Assembly (NCBI GenBank): GCA_022695795.1
Contig: MU404136.1
Location: 124,001-188,000, forward strand
Direction of reading: 5' to 3'
Origin: Biscogniauxia marginata
Taxonomy: Eukaryota; Ascomycota; Sordariomycetes; Xylariales; Xylariaceae
Length of the DNA stretch: 64,000 nt
Shown: piece by piece, positions 1-10,321 of the stretch
Numbering within the stretch: the first letter of the stretch is position 1
Layout of the letters: the number at the start of each line of letters is the position of its first letter
Notes under the pieces: model-generated
The model's input: the letters and a program-made list of their open reading frames with translations, nothing else
Database searches by the model: none
What the model was told of the DNA's origin: nothing
Translations under genes and position numbers: made by a program

Positions 1-125
1 CGTTCGAGCCCGGCTTCGTTCTGCCTCAGGTTCACGATTACCTCAACGAATGCAGTCGCCAGGCGGATGTCAGCACGTATATTCGAGAGGTCCCTTTCAA
101 GTTAAACCCCGAATTCACTCTGTAG
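1..125 (+). CDS. 3' end of an unidentified protein-coding gene (truncated by window edge)
   Basis: The frame starting at base 3 is open and ends at a TAG at 123-125. It encodes about 40 C-terminal residues, including FEPGFVLPQVHDYLNEC and a final VPFKLNPEFTL. The composition is that of an ordinary protein, and the sequence after the stop becomes AT-rich and non-coding. I do not recognise the family from this short tail. The frame could still be a chance opening, but the protein-like composition and clean stop favour a real terminal exon. Confidence 0.45.
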   Translation, partial: FEPGFVLPQVHDYLNECSRQADVSTYIREVPFKLNPEFTL

Positions 126-659
126 GGGCATGGCATGTGCAAATTTGTCTTGAACAGGGAGAGGTGTCTGAACGGGGAGAGGTGTTAGGTATAGTAGTAA
201 ACTAGTAGATGAAGACACGATTGCATACGAGTACGGATATGATACCCTCTGTACTAGAGTCAGAGCTTATACTGTTCACTGTATTATATGAATATGGAAT
301 GGGAATAAAAAAAGAGAGTCGAGGCTCACAAGAGACTGTATCTCATTATAACGACTATCTTATGCTTATCTCCCCTTTTCCTACCGCCTGACGAAGATAT
401 TGTTAGGTACATACTATACGCTATCCGCACAATAAGTGGAGATAAAGTGCAATAATCCCCATTACGCAAAAAGCCTCGGTACATTCATTCAATGCTTTGC
501 TTACACCAAGTTTATTACTACATACAACCTAGTAGATAACCTACCTCCTGTGCACATAAACAAATTACAACACAAAACCCCCATGTTGACCTGCCGTTGC
601 CTGGGAATACCAGGCCAAGATACCCTGTACACTGCGGAAGGAAGGTCTGTAAATATACA
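126..659. other. Intergenic, 534 bp, between the partial gene and the citrate carrier
   Basis: AT-rich spacer holding the 3' flank of the upstream gene and the promoter/leader of the carrier gene. Short open frames here overlap each other on both strands and show no family similarity. I see no RNA gene or repeat. Confidence 0.5.
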
Positions 660-2284
660 ATGGGAGCCGCAGCAGACGCGAAAGGCGGCGGCGAGGGCGG
701 ACGCGGAGCAGCAAAGTCCCAGCCCAAGCCCTCGCCACTCGTGTCCCTGCTGGCCGGCGGCATCGCCGGCGGCGTCGAGGCAGCCTGCACGTACCCCTTC
801 GAGTTCGCCAAGACCCGCGTCCAGCTGTACGGGCACGAGGGGGTCCGGAACCCCTTCTGGGTCGTCGCCAAGGTCGCGCGGGAAGAAGGAGCGAGGGCCT
901 TGTATAAGGGCTGCTCGACTATGATTGTGGTAAGTTGACTTTTTATCCCCCTTATCCTCCTCCTCCTCTCCTTCTTCCGTCGCTTCTTTATCGGTCTATA
1001 CATACATACATATCGAAGGGTTAAGGAATGGGACTTTTGCATTCTTGGTCTCGCTTTGCAGTTGGGCGGGCTCTGCTATCGAATTTCTTTTGCGTTTGGG
1101 GCTCGAAGGAAGTAGAGCTTGATGATGAAAAGCTTTTTGGGAAAATTTAACTTGGACACAGCGATAATCAGGACCTGGGTCGAGATCTCAGACCGATACG
1201 TTAGCATTAGACTCCTCCGCCGAGACGGAGGGGGCGCAATGGGTTCAGTGAGCAAGTGCCCGGCCGGGCGAGTGGTCAGGCGTTGCAATGCATAACCCGG
1301 AAACAGCTTGACGTGGAAGCTCATTTACTTTCTATAACTAGAATGGCATACCGCCGCCCTTGACGAGAAATGAGGGTGTGCTATCTTTGTGTGAATTTAT
1401 TTATATATCCTAGCAGCTCTTTCATGACCATTGGGCGAGCGCACACTGTATAATGCCAGCACTCTTCGATATTCCTTGTATATACTCTCCCTCATGTATC
1501 ATTCTGACAGACATCTGCGCTCTAGCTATATTGCCCATCCCCATAGGACTTCCTCCCCCCCCTAATTCTACTCACAACCCACACTGCTCAGAACTACACA
1601 ACATCATCATTAACCCCAACAAAAACACCCCAGGGCTCCATCGGCAAAGACGCCGTCCGCTTCGTCGCCTTCGACAGCATCCGCGCCTTCTTCGAAGACC
1701 CGGAGACGCGCCGCCTCGGGACGCTCCAATCCATCGGGTCCGGCATGGTCGCCGGCGTCATCTCCTCGACCGCGATCGTGACGCCGTCGGAGCGCGTGAA
1801 GACGGCCCTCATCGACGACGCCCGGACGGCGCGGCGGTTCCGGTCGCCGGCGCACTGCCTCCGGCTGCTCGCCGCGGAGCAGGGCCTCCGCCGCGCCCTC
1901 TACAGCGGGTACGCGGCGACGACGCTGAAGCAGGTCGGCACGACGGGGTTCCGGCTGGGCTCCTACGGCGCGATCAAGGACCTCGAGCGCCCCTGGGGCG
2001 TCGACGTCGACGGCGCCCTCGCGAGCTTCGCCAACGGCGCCGCCGCCGGCACCGTCACCACGCTCGCGACCCAGCCCTTCGACACGGTCAAGACGCAGGC
2101 GCAGCGGGCGACCGGGGCGGGCTCGACGCTCGAGTGCGCGCGCGCCGTCATCGCCGAGGACGGCGTCAGGGGCCTCTGGCGCGGCACCGTGATGAGGCTC
2201 GGTCGCACGGTTATGGCGGGCGGGATTCTGTTCACGGCGAATGAGCAGGCGAGTAAGGTTCTTAGGGCTTTGTTGGGACAGTAA
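660..2284 (+). CDS. CTP1-like: Mitochondrial tricarboxylate (citrate) carrier, Ctp1-like
   Basis: Two exons, 660-929 and 1634-2284, join in frame (phase 0) to give 306 aa, the usual size for mitochondrial carriers (SLC25). Three solute-carrier repeats are visible, each with its Px[DE]xx[KR] signature: PFEFAKTR (about residues 47-53), TPSERVKTALIDD and QPFDTVKTQAQ. The first two match the yeast citrate carrier Ctp1 (YPFEFAKTR, then KTALIDD), and the exon junction restores the stretch STMIVGSIGKDAVRF, which aligns to Ctp1 without a gap. Family role: exchange of citrate for malate or another tricarboxylate across the inner mitochondrial membrane. The third repeat departs from Ctp1 (QAQ where R-M-Q is usual), so this may be a divergent paralogue with altered substrate. 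The 704-nt intron (930-1633; GTAAGT donor, CAG acceptor) is very long for a fungus. Exon 2 is extremely G+C-rich at third positions, unlike neighbouring genes. The start ATG at 660 is the first in-frame ATG fitting the family N-terminus. Confidence 0.85.
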
Positions 2285-3201
2285 GTGAATAGGGAGGGAA
2301 ATAGAATGGGTGTGTATCTTGTTAGCATGAGAGAGGGTGGGAAGGTGGTATGGGAGGGGGGGAGTTGTGCTGACATTGGGTTTTAAGTATACGTACCTAT
2401 ACACACATATATTACACAAGAGGATAGACAGATATATATATACATATAGAGTGCTGAATTAGATATAAATAACCGAGAATATAATTACCCTCCCACTTGT
2501 CCAAAGATGTTTAATCCCAGATGATTATAGATATATACGGATGGCGAATTTCTACTTACTTGAATGCAAACACAACTGGAAGAGGTCCTCGAGGCTTTCG
2601 TTCATGTATAAACATACATACACACTTTTGCTACAACGTCTAAGATGGATTAAGGGTTATATAGGTATGTAGTTCCGTCTCCAAGTTAGAGGTATAACTC
2701 CCAAACCCTTAACAAACTTCAAGCTAGGTATGGATTTGCGAATGAACCGCCACGACGAGCACGAGACAAGCTGCTAAAGCATCATAGGCAAGTCCATGGA
2801 GTCAAGGAGACTGACTTATGGGCTGATAACCTCTTTGTATGGACTGAGGTTCATCGAAGCTTGGCGTATCATGTGTCAGTGGCTAAATATATCATATCAT
2901 GAACGCTGCAGAGGAGAAAGGACGCTTAGAATCATGTTTTCATTACAGATCCCAACACTGTCTTGTCACTTAACGAGTGCGGCAGTTGGGTATCACGATC
3001 TGATTAGCGGTTACTCGGGTGTGGGTTTCATGCGCAGTTTTGGTAACCTGTGCTTGTACCTGGAAATAAAGGACCAACATTGTGGCCCATAGCTGGATGG
3101 CGTAAAAAAATTTGCGAGCTAAAGTGATACTTCCCTTCCCTGAGCGCTTGGAGAATCTAATACTAGCTTGCGTAATAACTCGATCTCAGGAACGGCACCT
3201 C
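2285..3201. other. Intergenic, 917 bp, convergent 3' flanks
   Basis: Lies between the 3' end of the carrier gene (+) and the 3' end of the STRIP gene (-), so it should hold both 3' UTRs. AT-rich, with ATATAT/ATACAT runs near 2400-2450. No coding similarity or RNA gene seen. Confidence 0.5.
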
Positions 3202-6200
3202 TCAACCCCAAGGGGCCGCGCCTCCGCCGGGGTGGTCCCATTCACTATTGGCGCCTTCTGGTTGACCAACATCGCCCCAAACCTCCAACTTGTCGATTTC
3301 ACGTTTGAAGAAGTCTTGCTGATCTTGTAATGCATCTCTGATCTCTGGTGCCATCTGATCCGGGTATCTTCGGACATTGAACCAGTGAGTCAGACTGCGA
3401 AGAGCCTGCTCGAGCGGGAGAGCCTCTTCAACCTCGGCATCAACGTCACTACCAGCCAGCCACTCGTCCCGCAGCTCTGGCCGGCAATGCAGATACACAG
3501 CCGTAATCACACGCATATTGCTCTGACGCCACTTACGGCCGCAGTAGGGTACTTGGTTCTTGAATAGTTTTAGCGTGTAAAGCCGCAGCTCGTTTTGTGG
3601 TATTTTGAGGGACTTCCGTATGATGTTTGACGATTTATACTGTACAAGTAATAGATTACGGTGTGCTTTATTTTTGCAGATTTTTTGCATGATGCGAAGG
3701 TAGTTGATGAGAGCGAAAAAGTTGCGACGAGAAAAATCGGTAATAGGTTCCTTTGGGAGTGGGTTTATTGGGTAACCCAGCTCATCAACTTCAGGGCGTG
3801 AAGGACCTTGGTCCTCTGTCTTCTCATTGTCACCTATCTCAGTCAGGCCTTCAGCAGCGCTTGGTGGCGATCGCTGGAGTTTGATGGGCGGTGGTGCAGC
3901 TTCATCCTCACTTTCATCCTCTGGACCATCGATCTCAGTCGGCTCCATAAGAACCTTGTCGGAGGGGTGGGCGCGGTTGTTGCAGAAGTGGAAAAAGCTA
4001 AAAATTGTGAGAAAAACTCAACGGGAAATATCAAAGGCAACATATCTTACCTGTGTTCCAGGCGGTCAGTCTTGCTATCGACTACCTGTTGGATGTCTTG
4101 ATGTGCAAATAGCTTGAGAACCAATGGAAGATAGTTAGAATCCAGAAGGAGCTGCGCCAGGTATTCGAATTTCAAGACATCTAAAGTATCGAGTAAGTGG
4201 TAGGTTAAAAAGATTGGGTCGCTTTACTTACGAGATATCTTTAGCCACTTCAAAAGGAGAAGGATAATGCCGGTGGCAGCTTTGGATTCGATTTCTCGAG
4301 CCCTTGCAGCATCCAATTCCTCTAGGGATTGATCTATACTATCTTGATTTGTCGAGCCGGTCATCCCCAGAGAACTATCATGGGACCTGTTTAGAGCAGG
4401 TCCATTACCAGCACGCGAGTTATTGCCGCCGCCAGTCATTCCAGGATGTTGCTGGCCATTAACAGGAAGAGCGATGCACGCGGTGACTAATCCGAGTACG
4501 CCCTTCATAAGGACTATGACTAGAGACTGCAACTGCGGCAAGGAGGCTTTCTGCGGGAGACTTAGTAATAATCCCATCGGGATTGGCATGTAGTTACTTA
4601 CATAAAATGCCTCGACAGCTTCAAGCCGCCGCTTGACTTCCCCATCAATGTCTGCATTTGGACCGTAATCGATCTCGGCTCCCTGGGCCTTTCTTCTTCT
4701 CTTTTCGATGGTCTCGAGAAGCTTCTCGTCGTCAATATCATCATCGAGAGACAGAGCATCCAAATCTAGCTCTTCAATATCGTCGTCAGACGGATCCCAG
4801 CCCCTCTCGAACTTCTGGAACCTTTCTCTCTCTTCCCATAGCTGTCTGGTGGCCCGTGTCATTCTGACTCGTCGCGAGAATAATTCGCCAGCCTCGAGGA
4901 TGGACGCAGGGACATCACTACCTTCCCATTTCCGGCCGACGAGAAATTCTTGGAGGCCAGCACCGCCCTTCCCACCCGCGCTGTTGCTGGTAGCATCTAG
5001 AGGGGGGTACATGAACGGAAAATTCTGATTTGTCTGGTAATTCTGTTTTTTGCCACCCTTTCCGCCAGCTGCGGGCGATGGCGGAGGCGACGGCGCTGGG
5101 GTGGCAATATGAACAGGCTGGTGCAAAATCGATGCTCCCCCATTCTGCGTGCCCGGAGGAGCAGGGAGAATGCCATTCGATCCGTTATTCCTCGTAGGAT
5201 GGTTGGGCAACGGCGGTAAAAGGGAGATATTATCTGCTTCTAGGGGTATCACGGGTTGAGGAGGGACATAAGCTGGGTACTTGGAAGTAATCTCTTGACG
5301 GAAAATATGGTAGTCCAATGGCGAGGCGGTAATTATGTTCTTGTCCTTGTCGTCTGCAGCTGTCTCCCTAAGGGCCTTCTTGGTTTCCTCGATCTCCGCG
5401 GTTCCGCCGAACACAAGCAAGATAGACTTCCACAGCAGCAAGAGGGTCTATTACAATACCAAGAGGTCAGAAGAAGCATGCGGTAAGATATACGAAGGAA
5501 ACAGACCTGTAGGATCGGCACGAGGTTTCCTTCCTGCCATCGCAACTTGGCCGATGCTGTGAGCATGAATGTTGGTAGGTCCGGATCCAACTCCACTGCC
5601 ATGTTTAGTTCAGATTATGTATAGACGAATCCAGCATAAAGCACTTACGAAGTTGCTTGCGCACCAAGGCCATTTCCTCTCTATCGCTCAATACTTCCTG
5701 TATAAAAATGTACATAATGGTCATCAGATTCATAAGCTCATCCTGGGCGTCCTGCAAACCGCCGCCTGGCGGTCTGATTGGCTCATCTACCCTACCAAGT
5801 CGTGAGCAGCTGCGAAAGGCCAAGGCAGATAGATAACGTACCATAGTGCTTCATAAGTGCTGCGTAAAGTCTTCCATATGATAGGGACCCCTCCCAATTC
5901 TGCGATCTGCTTCACAGCCGACTTCATAGCTGCGAGTTGCTCAGGCGCAGCAACGTGGCGAGCCTTAGATATATCTCCATGGGGAGAACCTGCAGTGTCT
6001 GCCCACCGCCCCAGAACAAGATAGACCAGTCTTCCCAGCGCGGCGAAGCGGGTAGCGAATTCTTCAGATTTGACGTCGTCGAGGGCTTGTTGGATGAAAT
6101 TCGATCGCACATCTTCGCTAACCTCATCCCATCCTAATTCATGTTCCTTTGCTGCCAAGTCGTGTTCCCATTGGCATTCGTAGTTCCTCTGAGCAGTGTT

Positions 6201-6566
6201 CAGCCGTACCCATTGCCAGAACTCGTAACTGAACCACTCATCGATCTCCTCGGCGTAGAGGCCCGTGTCGGAGTACTCGAAGTCATATGCGACAGCTTCT
6301 GTGCGAGGAAACTCGGATACTATGCGCCTGAGTTGAGCTAGCGAGAGCGAGTCGGGTGGTTGGTAGTTCGCAGGTGGAGGTTGTTGTGTTGGAGGATTGG
6401 ATTGAATTTGGCTCCGTTGCAACGGAGGCCTTGCCACCGGTTGGTCGGATGCCGCTCTCGTTGTTCCAGGTCCAACATCGGCTATTCCTGTATCTGCCAC
6501 ATCTACAGGGCTCTTAGCACCATCGGCACCGTCATCGGTGGCCCTGGCCGGCCATAAGGAACTCAT
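3202..6566 (-). CDS. pro22: STRIPAK complex scaffold, STRIP1/Far11 family (PRO22 orthologue)
   Basis: Seven exons on the minus strand: 6566-5842, 5791-5649, 5595-5507, 5447-4602, 4550-4232, 4180-4051 and 3997-3202. Introns are 50-59 nt, and all junction phases agree, giving 1015 aa. The N-terminal half carries the N1221-type region, with VAYDFEYSDTGLYAEEIDEW matching the DFEYADTD signature of STRIP proteins. A Pro/Gly-rich linker and an acidic patch follow. The C-terminal DUF3402 half shows FYKASLPQLQSLVIVLMK, LKFEYLAQLLLDSNYLPLVL and FSRRNFFALINYLRI, all close to human STRIP1. STRIP proteins bind striatin, Mob3/phocein and the PP2A core. In Sordaria macrospora the orthologue PRO22 is needed for fruiting-body development and hyphal fusion, and in yeast Far11 acts in pheromone arrest and TORC2 signalling. 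The gene looks intact. Confidence 0.93.
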
Positions 6567-7238
6567 GCTGCCTCGCGTTTTGGGGCTCCAAAGGGTTCTC
6601 TGCTCAAGGATTCATAATGAGGGTAGACTGCAGACATGCATGCACGTCTCGGAAAGACCAAGGAGGAAGCAGATATATTGTGAGAGAATGATGTTGGGTT
6701 AATATGGGGTGCGGTGGAAGAGTAAGGTTCCTTCGAGGTGGACATGCGACGAGGTGGGATGTACTATGTAGGTAGATAAAGAGGCGCCTTAGGTACCTAA
6801 TCTTAGGTACTGCCCGTAACAGAATACCTATAAAAGGTACATAGGTAAGCCAGCCACAGGGGAGCTGTGCCACAGTCAGTCACCAGGTTCTGCAGGTGTG
6901 GCACGAGCTTGCACGAGCTACCAGGTATCTGGGGGTGGGGACAATCACCTACACTCTCCATCTTCTTGATGATACTTGGAAAGACCCAATGCTTGTAAAT
7001 GGCTTGTCTTTTTTCTTCTTCTTCTTCTTCTTTGTTCTTCTCTGTTCCTTCTATCGCACACTATATTAGCCCTAATGGCACATCGCAATTAACGGCGCCG
7101 CTTTTGCAACATCTTCTCTTCCCAGTTCTTTCTTCATTTCTCTACTTATTTCACTTACACATTAAATGCTAGCTATAGCGTAGAAAAGGTTAGGTTAGAT
7201 AGGTATATCAGTGGTTGCATAAATGTTGTTTCTGCCTT
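6567..7238. other. Intergenic, 672 bp, promoter of pro22 and 3' flank of the DUF2011 gene
   Basis: Tandem minus-strand genes flank this spacer, so it should contain the pro22 promoter/5' leader. It holds a perfect palindrome TTAGGTACCTAA at 6789-6800 within a TAGGTA-rich patch (about 6785-6850), and a (TTC)6 tract at 7013-7030. No gene seen. Confidence 0.5.
7013..7030. repeat. (TTC)6 microsatellite
   Basis: Six tandem TTC units in the spacer upstream of pro22 (GAA repeats on the sense strand of the flanking minus-strand genes). Confidence 0.8.
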
Positions 7239-8120
7239 CTACTTATCCTCAGGACTGCTCTCTCTACTACTTTTCGCTGAGGCTCTATCGCCACCCCCAG
7301 CTTGTTTCGCCTCTCTTGCCTTAGCTCTCCGTTTGAGTTTCTTCTCCCTATTAAGTCTCTTCTTCTTGTCCATTAAGTGTTGCCCCTTCTCCACGAGCTT
7401 TCGCTTCGCCTCCTCTTCCCGTTCCTGCTTAGCCTTCTCTCGAATGCGTAGAATGATCCTTCGCTTCTTCCCTGGCCGTTTTCGCTTCCCTGCTGTATCC
7501 TCTCTCATTTGGCTCTCGGAGTTCTGATCATGACCTCCCTTCCTTGCCGTGATGGTGATGGACGTCACTTTCCAAGGCTTTTCTAGTCCCCATCGCTTCC
7601 TTTTGGCATCTTCTAGTAGGTAATCTGCGCTAACAGCTGCTTGTCGAAACCGTCTAGCAGTTTCTGGTGGCGGAGAATTTGCAAAATAGTAAGAGATGGG
7701 ACGTTTAGGGACAACGAAGCCCCCGTCACCCGGTCTTATTAGCTCATCGTCCCTCGGAAGCACAACTGTGTGAGACGGCTCCTCATCTCGAAATAGTCTG
7801 AATGCGAATGTCTCTTCCCCGGTTTGCCCGGTACCCTCAACTTCAGGGCCTTCATCACCAGCTCCACTCGGAGGCGCATACGAGGCCTGATCTTTTTGGC
7901 TGGGCTCATCCGCCACGAAGCTAAGATTCAACAGACCGGATAGCTGCTGATGCAATTTTTCTTGCAAAACAGAAGCAAGCTGATCATCATGGATGTCTTC
8001 TTCATCGGAAGCAGACCCGTACAGATCCTTCCGACGGACCCTTCCATGCCTAGTGTCAACTTCACAGTACTATGTAATGCATAGAATTTCATACCGTTTG
8101 GCGTCCGGGATCTCAAACAT
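7239..8120 (-). CDS. Conserved fungal protein of unknown function (DUF2011-like), probably nuclear
   Basis: Two exons, 8120-8095 and 8040-7239, separated by a 54-nt intron (GTATGA donor), encode 275 aa. The first exon gives MFEIPDAK and continues after splicing into RVRRKDLYGSASDEED. That opening is what I recall as typical of the fungal DUF2011 family, and it is why I choose this start over downstream in-frame codons. The middle contains an FAFRLF segment and PKRPISYYFA. The C-terminal 90 residues are strongly basic and helical (KKRRIILRIREKAKQE and KKKRLNREKKLKRRAKAR), so a nuclear or nucleolar location is likely. Function is unknown. It lies tandem to pro22 on the same strand. The family name is from memory and would need a profile search. 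Confidence 0.72.
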
Positions 8121-10321
8121 GATGTGGGCGGCGTAAGTGTGCGTCGTGGATAATTGCGAATGGTTGGTTCAATACGACATGGCATATAACACACGGGGAC
8201 TGATGCAAGTTGGATTTATTAATGGAATGGAGGAAGAAATGGGAACTAGCGAACGGTACGGGATAGAAAAAAGGGCAATTGAGTTGAAGTGGGGCCACTT
8301 TTGCCGATAACGAATCGATGTCGAATTAGGCTTATCCATCGCACATGATAACTTTATGGCCCTCTGTGGCCCAAGCGTCGCACAGGCCCGTCCCAACAAC
8401 TCGGAAGCGGCGCCCAAGAGAACCCGATCTGTCTTGTTACATACACATGGATACATACACATTCGCCCAGCGGTATCTTGGTCGAGGCCCGGATCCATGG
8501 TGACACGCCAGACGCCCTATCCTAGATACCTAGTTCTTATGCCGCAGCATTATCTCGTATTGGGGACGGCAACAAGCAGCATCTGACACCGCCAAGCGGC
8601 CGTACGACAAGAAGAAAAGAAGCTACATATGTAGCCGTCCTAGAGCAGCCAGAGCAGCCAGAGCCATGCTTCCGAGTGACGAAGACGAAGACGGTATATC
8701 CCATCCACACGAGTCTCCTCAAATCTCACTAATATATATGTCAACTACCGGTGGCAACCAGTTAGATGATTTAGTTTCGAAGGAATCCCTGTGGAGCTAG
8801 CTATACCTGACCGCCTGGCCTCTTGATTTTCGTGTCACCTCTAGGGATTGATCGGTAGGGGCAACAGCTCCCCTAGCTGGAGGCCGGTCAGCCCGGAGCT
8901 CGTAGTTGCAAGCAACGGCCCGTGTATCATTCAAAACGCTCCAACAAGTGTGACCCGACGCTAGAGGGCCTTCGTGGCTCTGTCAAAGATAGTACAAGCA
9001 TGTCCCGGCAGCTGCATAATGCTAGGGAACAATAGACACCCCCTAGACTTTCTTAACGTGCTATATAAGAAGCCCCGGATATACTCGACAGTCAAATTTG
9101 TTCTCTCCCAGTTTTACCGTCGGATCATACCCCCAGGCCTAGTCCCCCTAGAATACCTATCCTGCCATACCTAGCAGCCAGTCTTCAAACCTATTCACTT
9201 ATACCAAACAATTTTAGTCTCCCCATGACCAGGGTTGTTTGAATCAGGTCATGTCTTTGGCCAACCCAGCTTTTTTCTTAACTAATATGCTCTAGTCGGC
9301 TGAAGGAAACGGATAACATGGAAGTTACAGGGAACACTGACACTATCGGATGGGTGGTCATCCCTTACTCCCTGGATACACACAGACTCCATCTCCTCTC
9401 ATATTCATACTCGTCAAAACCTAAACCACAACTCATAACAACTGCCATATCAATGATCCCCTATGCAGCATCACAAAATACGAAGCACACTCAGCAGAAG
9501 CAGAACACTCATGATAGGCCACACGCTTTCCAAATCCAAATAATATAATGCGATGATGACGATGATGGCATGATACGGTATGGGGATATCGAATGAATAA
9601 CGACAAAAAATGATTGCAACTCGACGAACAACGACAATAACAGTTGACAAGACCAAACTCCGGATATATCGATGTCAGACCTGTCTGGTTTTGTCTGCCT
9701 GCTGTACGTGGATGATCCACCACCAGCCGTGCTCGATGAAGGAGATCAAAGACAAGTGAAAGACAAGTAAATGTGGTATGGAAACTCCAACAACACCCAA
9801 CACGGTTGGAAAACGATGGCGCGCCTCCGACAAGGTTCTTCAGCGTTACATGGGTCCAATCCACCCGTCAGTCCATCCATACGGCCACCTGATCCATCCG
9901 TTTTCTGTTGAGAAATAACTCCTCCATATACCAAAGCCGAGCATCTTTTCCTCGTGTAGCCCAAGATGACGATAGATCCATCAGTGAGTCCTTTGTGCAA
10001 TACATAAAAAGAAGGGTCAACTACTTTGCCCCTTCTTTTTCTTTTTCTTTTTTTTTTTCACTCCCCCCAGCAGTATTTCCAGTATAAGAAACAAGGATTT
10101 CGAACATTCATTAAATTAGTGGTACAGGCGACAGAGGAATCGAGCGAGAAGTCATAATTCTCAAGCCCGGGGAGGTGCATGGTTTTCAACTCCCGTGTCG
10201 CAATTGAAAAGAAAGAATAGGGACTGGAAAGCATCCCCCTTTTTGTTTTTCTTGCTGGTTTATTTCGAAACCATCAATAGAGCTCACCCTTGTCACGACT
10301 TCGGGGCTGCCCATTTGTTTT
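8121..10321. other. Intergenic, 2.2 kb, between the Ndt80-like and DUF2011 genes
   Basis: Both flanking genes are on the minus strand, so this should hold the 3' UTR of the Ndt80-like gene (right side) and the promoter of the DUF2011 gene (left side). A pyrimidine-rich run near 10029-10060 (T-rich on +, A-rich on the gene's sense strand) lies about 270 bp past the Ndt80-like stop and could mark its 3' end region. Open frames such as 9433-9864 (-) show no family similarity. Confidence 0.45.

Noticed and set aside
1453..2244. 263-codon plus-strand frame overlapping the carrier in another frame
   Set aside because: It is Arg/His-rich nonsense composition caused by G+C-biased third positions, and it crosses the carrier intron.
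1610..2419. 269-codon minus-strand frame over the citrate carrier
   Set aside because: It is a shadow of the high-G+C exon 2, Arg/Pro-rich with no family similarity, while the + strand encodes a clear carrier.
9433..9864. 143-codon minus-strand open frame
   Set aside because: It has no recognisable family and an irregular composition, and it lies where the 3' UTR of the Ndt80-like gene is expected.
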